Source: Methylobacterium sp. 2A
GTDB taxonomy: Bacteria > Pseudomonadota > Alphaproteobacteria > Rhizobiales > Beijerinckiaceae
Reading direction: 5' to 3'
DNA length: 38,127 bases
Assembly: GCF_009806555.1 (NCBI RefSeq)
Contig: NZ_VUOK01000033.1
Coordinates: forward strand, 1-38,127
Part shown: in pieces, positions 32,986-38,127 of the stretch
Layout of the letters: every line of letters starts with the position of its first letter
How positions within the stretch are numbered: the first letter of the stretch is position 1
Notes under the pieces: generated by a model
The model's database searches: none
The model's input: the letters and a program-made list of their open reading frames with translations, nothing else
What the model was told of the DNA's origin: nothing
Position numbers and translations under genes: made by a program

Positions 32986-33155
32986 GCTTCAGATCGGTGT
33001 CTCACAATCCGCAGGCGGTGCAGTTGAACGATCGCTCATGGCATGCAGCCACCGTGCGGGGGATCCTTCTGTATCCTGATCGGGACAAGGCGCTCAGAAA
33101 TTAGAATTGCCGTTTACCGGCGAAGCTGCCGCCTGATAATCAAAGCGGAGGAAAC

Positions 33156-34706
33156 GTGGTTAGCGACGAAAAATTAGGCCGGCTACGCGAGGTAATCACA
33201 GAGAACCTACGTGTCCAGCGCGATGGCGAAGCCATTGATTACATAAATGTTGGCACAGCTCTCCAAGATGCGTGCTCGAAACAAAATCACGCCATTTTTG
33301 CCCGCAGGGGATGCGGGAAAACCCTGCTACTTCATCACTCGTCAAGAGTTCTAAAAAGCGATATTAGGTCGGTATATCTCAACTGCGAAGATTTTAAGCG
33401 GCACTCTTTCCCAAACGTTCTCATTGAGATAGTATCATCGTTATTTAAGGATATTGAAAAACATCTTCCTGGTTGGTTTGGGAAGAAGAAACGCTCTCGC
33501 TTGATTATTGGCCAGATCCTGTCCCGTCTAGATGCTCTCCAAAAATCGGCAGATGTACAAGACGAAGAAATCCGCAAGAAAATATCTGCCGAAACTGGAA
33601 CAACACTGGAAGGATCTGCGGGCGCAGATATAGAAAAACTAAATCTAAAATTTGGGGCTAAAGATGAAACCAAAAACAAGGAAGAAATTGAGCGCTCGTT
33701 CAAAATTCACCGCGAGAAACTTCAGGAGCTGGACCGTTGGTTGCCAGAACTGAAAGATCAAATCAGAAATTTTTTCGCTTTGTCGCAATCTACAAGTGCA
33801 ATAATAATTCACATCGATGATCTATATCATCTCAAAAGAACTGACCAGGCTTTTGTTGTAGATTATATACATAGGTTGTGTAAAGATGTACCTCTTTACT
33901 TTAAGATTGCTACACTTAGACACGCGTCTACACTGTATGCAGATCGGGACGGTCAACCCATCGGGGCCCAAGAGCGGCACGACTATCAGCCAATAAACAT
34001 CGATTATACGTTCAGTGATTTCAAAAAGACTTCAAATCAGAACTGGCAGATACTTGAGCAATTTGGCGTCAAAGCTGGACTTACAAAAGCAGAAGTGCAG
34101 TCCCTTTTCAAGGGTGAGGGATTTGAACGCCTTGTGATGGCCGGCGGAGGTGTTCCCAGGGACGTACTGTCTCTATTTCTGCAGGTGCTGTCAGATGTCG
34201 ATGCTTCTCGCGGCGGACGCATTGGCAAAGATGAAGTTAGAATTTTGTCACGAGCCAATTTCGAGCGAAAAATCGATGAGTTGAAACAGGACTCGAAGGG
34301 CGACGAGCAAGACGATTTGCTGAAAGGTATCTATATTATCCGAGAATTTTGCCTTGACCGGAAAACGAACCTGTTCTTAGTTAGAGAGAGAATGCTTCAG
34401 CAGAGCGATGAGTGGCGAGCTCTTTTTAACAGGTTGCTCGACTACAGAATTATTCACAACTGCGCGACCGCTTTGACCCATAAGTCTCAGGAGGGAACCT
34501 ATCAAGCTTTCGCGATAGACATCGGCTGCTATGCGCACCTCAGAAAATTACAAGACCGCTTTACCGAAATTGATGTAAGTTCTCCCAGTGCAAAAGATCA
34601 AATGCGATCGGCGCCGTTGTTAGATCAGGCCAAGTTAATGGCGTTATTTGAGAGTGTGCCCAAAAATGTTGAAGCAGCTCTCCTGGAAGCGGAAGAGGCA
34701 GTCTAG
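33156..34706 (+). CDS. AT-rich P-loop ATPase, possible defence protein
   Basis: 516 residues from a GTG with GGAGG five bases upstream. The AAA/STAND-like ATPase core has the P-loop ARRGCGKT (49-56, with Ala in place of the first Gly), Walker B SAIIIHIDDLYHL (D221, D222) and a sensor-like IATLRHAST. A long charged insertion (about 105-205) lies between them. The C-terminal half is winged-helix-like (VRERMLQQSDEWRALFNRLLDYRIIHNC). Codon use and base composition are clearly AT-richer than the surroundings, indicating recent transfer. It is followed by a strong terminator and faces the avidin-like gene. Large stand-alone ATPases of this type are common in phage-defence islands. That role is inference. 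Confidence 0.75.
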   Translation: MVSDEKLGRLREVITENLRVQRDGEAIDYINVGTALQDACSKQNHAIFARRGCGKTLLLHHSSRVLKSDIRSVYLNCEDFKRHSFPNVLIEIVSSLFKDIEKHLPGWFGKKKRSRLIIGQILSRLDALQKSADVQDEEIRKKISAETGTTLEGSAGADIEKLNLKFGAKDETKNKEEIERSFKIHREKLQELDRWLPELKDQIRNFFALSQSTSAIIIHIDDLYHLKRTDQAFVVDYIHRLCKDVPLYFKIATLRHASTLYADRDGQPIGAQERHDYQPINIDYTFSDFKKTSNQNWQILEQFGVKAGLTKAEVQSLFKGEGFERLVMAGGGVPRDVLSLFLQVLSDVDASRGGRIGKDEVRILSRANFERKIDELKQDSKGDEQDDLLKGIYIIREFCLDRKTNLFLVRERMLQQSDEWRALFNRLLDYRIIHNCATALTHKSQEGTYQAFAIDIGCYAHLRKLQDRFTEIDVSSPSAKDQMRSAPLLDQAKLMALFESVPKNVEAALLEAEEAV

Positions 34707-34744
34707 TTCCCATTTCGAGTTAATCAGTCAGTTGCCATCTAATC

Positions 34745-34787
34745 CACGTGGATGGCGCGTGTTAAAACGCGCCATCCACGTGTTTTT
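34745..34787 (+). terminator. Rho-independent terminator of the ATPase gene
   Basis: A perfect 16-bp stem (CACGTGGATGGCGCGT at 34745-34760 with its complement at 34767-34782), loop GTTAAA, then TTTTT. It lies 38 bases after the ATPase stop. It is the only classic intrinsic terminator that I see in the window. Confidence 0.92.
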
Positions 34788-34830
34788 CAAACGAATAACC
34801 TCAGCGTTCTCGCAGCTGTTAAATTTGCTA

Positions 34831-35244
34831 TCAGCGATGAAATATATCCGCACCAGTCAATATCGCAGCCCACGCTAAATCCTCTTCTTGCTCCTCAGGC
34901 GTGTTGGATATTAGATGCCATAGGGTACTAAGGCTGTCTTTCTTATTCTGAGTAACAATTTGCCCAACCCATGATGTCATCGCGCTCACCCCGCGCCATT
35001 TTACAACAAGCGAAATAATATCATCATCAACAAACCCGACTATGTCACCGATTGCTTCTCTGGCGTCTTTTTTTAGGCTCTTCTTGCTTGTATAAATACC
35101 AGTGACATTTGCGCCGTCAATTTTTAGATCCATACTGGATCCCAGTTGATTTTTCCAGACTCCATCGAAGCCGCTCGGAGCTGCTGCTTGTTTCTTCTCG
35201 TTTTGGGTAGAAAGAGCCTTCGAGAGTGCCACTTCGTGCTTCAT
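34831..35244 (-). CDS. Avidin/streptavidin-family protein without signal peptide
   Basis: 137 residues from the ATG at 35244, with GGGAGG about nine bases upstream. From residue 26 it matches the avidin beta-barrel: FDGVWKNQLGSSMDLKI, then GANVTGIYTS, IISLVVKW, SAMTSWVGQI, LSTLWHLIS and ILTGADIFHR. Biotin-contact residues of streptavidin have clear counterparts: N23/N32, S27/S36, Y43/Y51, S45/S53, W79/W83, S88/S87, T90/T90, W92/W92, W108/W109 and D128/D133. It should therefore bind biotin. Most avidins are exported, but the start here (MKHEVALSKALSTQNEKK) is not a signal peptide, so a cytoplasmic protein is expected. It is convergent with the AT-rich ATPase gene and of similar composition. 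Confidence 0.85.
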   Translation of the reverse strand: MKHEVALSKALSTQNEKKQAAAPSGFDGVWKNQLGSSMDLKIDGANVTGIYTSKKSLKKDAREAIGDIVGFVDDDIISLVVKWRGVSAMTSWVGQIVTQNKKDSLSTLWHLISNTPEEQEEDLAWAAILTGADIFHR

Positions 35245-35509
35245 GTGTCTCGCCCTCCCTGATCTGCGAGATCCAGCATGCGATGAATTTACATGGCTTG
35301 GAAGCCAGTTATGGCGCCACCGCATCACGCAACGACGCTGGTTTTGAGGGCGCGGGATTGGCCTGCGATCCCGAAACGGCGATTGGCTCCGCTCGTCCCT
35401 GATAGCGTCATCATCATGACGCTTATCTCTGGCCTCCGATACCGTTCGCTTATCAGAAGCCAAAGGCGCCATAGTGGGGCCGGTATGGGGTCAAGACCGG
35501 AGAGCGTTA

Positions 35510-36434
35510 GACCCCGTTTCATAACGGGCTAAACAGCTTAGCGGTTGGGTGAGCGGCGAGCATCGCGGGCGTTGGGAGAGTGTCTGACGCTCACCCAGGA
35601 ACCTTGATGTGGACACCCGCCGCCCGCGCGGAGCTTGCGCGCGAGAGCCTGCCCTATGCAACCTGCCTGAGCGATGCCGAATGGACGGTGCTCGCGCCGC
35701 TGCTCCCTGCACCGTCCAGCACCGGCCGCCCATGGCGCTGGCCCGTGCGGGCGATCCTCGGCGGCATCCTATACGTACTGCGCACCGGCTGCGCGTGGCG
35801 GCACCTGCCGCTGGACTTCCCGCCTTGGAGCACGGTGCATCGCTGGTTCTTGCGCCTGTCGCAGGCAGGCGTGTTCGAGCGCCTCGCTCACGCCCTCACG
35901 ATGGCCGACCGGGAGCGGGTCGGACGCGAGGCCAGCCCGACCGGCTGTGTCGTGGATGCGCAAGCCGCGCGCGCGGGTGGCGTGGGGATGGCAGGCGAGC
36001 GCGGTTACGATCCAGCCCGGCGGGTCGTCGGGCGCAAACGCCACGCGCTGACCGACACAGACGGCCGCCTGCTCGTGGCTGGGATCTCCACCGCCGACCT
36101 TCACGACAGTCACGGCGGCATCGCCCTGTTGCGAGCCTCACGCGGGCTATTCCCGTTCTTGGCCCACTGCTTCGCTGACCGCGCCTACAGAGGTGAGCGC
36201 GTCGGCACGGCCACAGCCATCGTGGTCGAGATCGTCGCGGCGGAAGCCGGGCAGAAGGGCTTTGCCGTTCAGCCCAGGCGATGGGTGATCGAGCGGACAT
36301 TCAGTTGGATCAGCCGCTGCCGCAGGCTCGCACGCGACCACGAAGCGACCCCGTCCTCCGCGCTTGCCTTCTTCGTGCTCGCTGCGGCCATGATCCTCGT
36401 CAGGCGGCTCGCCAGAGCCTTATGAAACGGGGTC
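35510..36434 (+). mobile_element. IS5-family element (IS1031-like group)
   Basis: A perfect 15-bp terminal repeat GACCCCGTTTCATAA lies at 35510-35524, with its complement at 36420-36434. The flanking TTA (35507-35509 and 36435-36437) is a 3-base target duplication of the TNA type known for the IS1031 group. Length 925 bases with one transposase gene. The intact ends and duplication indicate a recent insertion. Confidence 0.9.
35607..36425 (+). CDS. IS5-family transposase
   Basis: 272 residues from the ATG at 35607 with AGGA upstream; a GTG at 35580 would add nine residues. The N-terminal DUF4096-like region (LSDAEWTVLAPLLPAPSSTGRPWRWPVRAILGGILYVLRTGCAWRHLPLDFPPWSTVHRWFLR) is followed by the DDE core: CVVDAQAAR, then RKRHALTDTDGRLL, HCFADRAYRGE and VIERTFSWISRCRRLARDHE. 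Continuous frame; probably active. Confidence 0.93.
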   Translation: MWTPAARAELARESLPYATCLSDAEWTVLAPLLPAPSSTGRPWRWPVRAILGGILYVLRTGCAWRHLPLDFPPWSTVHRWFLRLSQAGVFERLAHALTMADRERVGREASPTGCVVDAQAARAGGVGMAGERGYDPARRVVGRKRHALTDTDGRLLVAGISTADLHDSHGGIALLRASRGLFPFLAHCFADRAYRGERVGTATAIVVEIVAAEAGQKGFAVQPRRWVIERTFSWISRCRRLARDHEATPSSALAFFVLAAAMILVRRLARAL

Positions 36435-36543
36435 TTAGCGTGCCTTAAGGCCAGACCGGACGGCTGGCACCGCGACGGATGAAGGTCGGTGGCAAGACGG
36501 CGAAAACTGTCCAACACCTTGACTTTCAAGTAAAAATATGATA

Positions 36544-36617
36544 TTTGCGAACCGTTAGGGCACGCGTAGGCCGAAGGCCGGCCCGCAAAGCGGGTACGCG
36601 TGCCCTAACGGTGGCAA
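36544..36617. repeat. Three-arm cloverleaf-forming inverted repeat
   Basis: A perfect 17-bp outer stem (36552-36568 with 36595-36611; CCGTTAGGGCACGCGTA and complement) extends loosely to TTTGC/GCAAA. The region between the arms forms two small hairpins by itself: GGCC-GAA-GGCC (36569-36579) and CCCGC-AAA-GCGGG (36582-36594). The single-strand fold is thus a three-way junction with two GNA/AAA-capped arms. It could be a recombination, nicking or single-strand origin site, or an RNA structure. Confidence 0.75.
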
Positions 36618-36763
36618 ATGACCTGTATTGTCGCCTGAAAAGCAAGTATATCCGAGCAATACCCTCGGAAATATACTTGGCGTTATTTTTAAACATCCTG
36701 GCGGGGTTCATTTGGGATCTCTTAAAGTGGGCCTTTTGGGCCGTGGTGAACATGCTTTTATAG
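36611..36763 (+). CDS. Tiny hydrophobic peptide (candidate)
   Basis: A 50-residue frame from a GTG at 36611 that starts at the base of the cloverleaf. The second half (SEIYLALFLNILAGFIWDLLKWAFWAVVNMLL) is a strongly hydrophobic, Trp-rich membrane helix. Inside the frame is an inverted repeat (about 36644-36678, CCGAG/CTCGG core with AAGTATA/TATACTT). Small membrane peptides under structured RNA resemble type I toxins, but no antisense RNA is demonstrated. It may equally be a chance frame. Confidence 0.35.
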   Translation: MANDLYCRLKSKYIRAIPSEIYLALFLNILAGFIWDLLKWAFWAVVNMLL

Positions 36764-37341
36764 CATAAAACGCCATAAAAATCAAAGTCTTATACCGAAT
36801 TTTGGCGACAAGTAACACCCGCAACAGACACAGACCCACCACCCCCGGCCGGCGTTCACTGGACGTCGGAAGGATCGGGGGCGGCTATTGACGGGCCCGA
36901 CCTGGTGCCAGGGCGGAGAGCCGGACAGGCTGCGCGGGAGCGCAGACTAGGACCGGCGGGGTTCAGGATCGAGCGCAGGCAGGACGGCGGAGCCGCCCCG
37001 GCCGGGGGCCGGGGTGTGGGGCCGGCAGCCCCGCCAGCCGCCGGCAGGCGGCTATCGCGCGGCGGCTGCCATTCGCCACTGCCTGTAAGAATGAAACACC
37101 CGGCGCGACCGCAGTGCTGTCACTGGCAGGCTCACTGACCGTGACAGCACGGGCCGCAGGGCGCTGCCCTAGACCCGTGCGGCACCGCAGGCCACGGCCA
37201 GAGTCACCAGCGGGCATCGTGGCGGGGAGAGGTCAGACGCGGCCGGAACGTGCCCGCATAAATGCCTGACGAGTGCCACGCGGGCATTCGTCAGATCTGA
37301 CAGGCGACACCTCCGGGCCACACCCGCTACCGAGTACTCAC
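36764..37341. other. Gene-free GC-rich region with inverted repeats
   Basis: No gene supported. The composition changes abruptly from AT-rich to GC-rich near 36830. A perfect 10-bp inverted repeat GTGCTGTCAC (37114-37123) / GTGACAGCAC (37141-37150) has a 17-base loop. Shorter pairs (AATGCC/GGCATT and TGACG/CGTCA) occur near 37262-37292. The stretch could hold a promoter or an oriT-like site, but I cannot assign one. Confidence 0.4.
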
Positions 37342-37763
37342 CTACGCGAACAGGTCGAGTTGGCCAGGCATGCCAAGGGCCCCTGAGCGCGGCGCCGGGC
37401 CGAGACGCTTAGTCCGCGGTATCGGCAGAACTGGCAGGGCGACACCAGGCTTGCCGTAGAGCACAGCCCCGACGATCCGGCATCCGTCGCCACGGTGGAA
37501 CACGTTCACCGTATGCGGTCCAGCCCGCAGGATCTCCTGCATCAGCCGCTCGTCGAGGCTGAGGCCGGACAAGGTCGCGAGCAGGCAGGTAAGGCCTGCC
37601 GCCTCCACGGCAAACGACTGGAACTCCGCGGCTCGCTGCCGCCACACCTGAGAGACGGCGCCGACGCTTGTTTCCGGAAACGGGTTCGGCGCAGGCTGCG
37701 TCGCGGTCTGAGCGAGGAAGGCGGCGATCACATGCCGCTCGGCGATATGGTCAGCGGCGAGCA
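37342..37763 (-). pseudogene. Gene truncated by a Tn3-family insertion; ends in a clamp-binding motif
   Basis: About 140 codons are readable up to the transposon end at 37764 (HVIAAFLAQTATQPAPNPFPETSVGAVSQVWRQRAAEFQSFAVEAAGLTCLLATLSGLSLDERLMQEILRAGP); the N-terminus is lost. The family is not recognised. The C-terminus GQLDLFA matches the bacterial beta-sliding-clamp binding consensus QL(S/D)LF at the very end, as in several DNA repair and replication proteins. A link to DNA synthesis or repair is therefore possible. The rest of the gene may lie beyond the transposon. Confidence 0.55.
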
Positions 37764-38127
37764 GGGGCCCGGTGAGAGGATGGTCGAAAACGTACGCTAA
37801 GCGTCGCGGCCTTGCTGGTGGAGGCGCAGCGGCCTGAACCGTTCGCGGGGCTTGTCGATTTCGGCCCAGAGATAGTCGCCGGTGAGGCCGACATGCTCCC
37901 AACCCAGCGGGGCGACGTGGGCGAGCAGGTCGTCGGGCACCGCGACGCCGCTGCCGCGCAGATGGCGGATGGCGCGATCGAGATAGACGGTGTTCCACAG
38001 CGTGACGGCTGCGGTCACGAGGGTCAGGCCGGAGGCGCGATGGCGCTGGTTCTCGAAGGTGCGGTCGCGCAACTCGCCGAGGCGGTTGAAGAAGATGGCG
38101 CGGGCGAGCGCGTTGCGGGCCTCGCCC
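37764..38127 (-). mobile_element. Second Tn3-family transposon, partial
   Basis: A 38-bp terminal repeat at 37764-37801 starts GGGGCCCGG and ends CGTACGCTAAG, the classic inner end of Tn3/Tn21-type repeats. The element continues past the right edge and contains the 3' end of its tnpA. It differs from the 12763-17383 element in both repeat and transposase. Confidence 0.9.
37797..38127 (-). CDS. tnpA: Tn3-family transposase, C-terminal part
   Basis: About 109 codons are visible; the 5' part lies outside the window. [55 protein letters not shown] is the conserved TnpA C-terminus, followed by a variable tail. The stop falls inside the terminal repeat at 37797-37799, as in many Tn3 elements. It is only distantly similar to the TnpA at 13274. 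Confidence 0.9.
   Translation of the reverse strand, partial: GEARNALARAIFFNRLGELRDRTFENQRHRASGLTLVTAAVTLWNTVYLDRAIRHLRGSGVAVPDDLLAHVAPLGWEHVGLTGDYLWAEIDKPRERFRPLRLHQQGRDA

Larger units (their letters stand above)
31672..33004 (+). mobile_element. IS3-family insertion sequence
   Basis: Ends are TGAGACACC (31672-31680) and GGTGTCTCA (32996-33004), with the TG...CA tips usual for this family. The length is 1333 bases with two overlapping reading frames. It sits inside the serine recombinase gene. No target duplication is evident (gct before, caa after). Confidence 0.85.
31067..33104 (+). pseudogene. Serine recombinase/resolvase gene split by an IS3-family element
   Basis: The 5' part (31067-31671, GTG start) encodes a resolvase domain: YYRVSTARQ with S11, RPQLVAAIELTRKHKAILVIAKLDRLARN (D77, R78, R81), the EHERGVISKRTKEALEAAKARG long helix, and a C-terminal HTH beginning LIQSLRANGRSLRAIADDLNSRRIPT. 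After the IS the same protein resumes at 33005 (NDRSWHAATVRGIL to the TAG at 33102-33104), a normal end for small serine recombinases. Joining 31671 to 33005 restores the frame and gives 234 residues. As it stands, a 206-residue truncated product with the catalytic domain could still be made. Confidence 0.85.

Noticed and set aside
36552..36611. Possible integron attC site (GTTAGGGC...GCCCTAAC)
   Set aside because: attC sites run RYYYAAC...GTTRRRY; here the order is reversed, the stem is perfectly paired without the typical extrahelical bases, and there is no integrase gene nearby.

Overview
The window is high-GC, plasmid-like alphaproteobacterial DNA. Gene style and the partition, replication and mobilization genes would fit Methylobacterium or a relative, but the genus is inferred from style and not from a marker gene. 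No rRNA, tRNA, CRISPR array or chromosomal housekeeping gene is seen. The main picture is a fusion of two related plasmid backbones with transposons at the joints, followed by an accessory island.

Backbone 1 (about 78-12762) has a ParA/partner pair (886-1862), a structured leader and a putative winged-helix replication gene (2199-3266), and a run of four exonuclease VII-related genes (3575-7550): two shortened large-subunit paralogs, one full-length XseA and one small XseB. Then come a SprT-like zinc protein (7853-8497) and a mobilization unit: a divergent plasmid gene (8820-9647), a candidate oriT (9648-10290), a MobC-like gene (10291) and a relaxase (10608). The relaxase gene carries a second gene nested in another frame (11146-11577) and is cut off at 12762 by a transposon.

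The transposon at 12763-17383 is a Tn3-family unit with a large TnpA, a TnpI-type tyrosine recombinase, a small downstream gene, 39-bp terminal repeats and a cluster of recombinase-site motifs. A perfect 77-bp copy of its left end, in the opposite orientation, forms the start of the window, so a second copy probably lies just outside.

Backbone 2 (about 17384-29150) repeats the ParA/partner, leader RNA and replication gene as diverged paralogs, but has a different transfer set: a VirD4/TraG coupling protein (20752), an HNH protein, a three-gene Stb-like group (23285-25143), a candidate oriT (25523-25911), a small RHH-like protein and a TrwC-type relaxase-helicase (26205-29150). No mating-pore genes are present, so from this window alone the DNA looks mobilizable rather than self-transmissible.

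The accessory island (29151-38127) holds a two-gene unit of unknown role, a HEPN-motif protein, a serine recombinase preceded by a perfect 36-bp palindrome and split by an IS3-family element, an AT-rich P-loop ATPase with a strong terminator, a convergent avidin/streptavidin-family gene without a signal peptide, an IS5-family element, a DNA sequence able to fold as a three-arm cloverleaf beside a tiny hydrophobic ORF, and a gene truncated by a second, different Tn3-family transposon that runs off the right edge.

The most unusual items are the leader RNA whose stems covary between the two backbones, the plasmid ExoVII cluster with degenerate catalytic paralogs, the gene nested inside the relaxase, and the ATPase-avidin pair.
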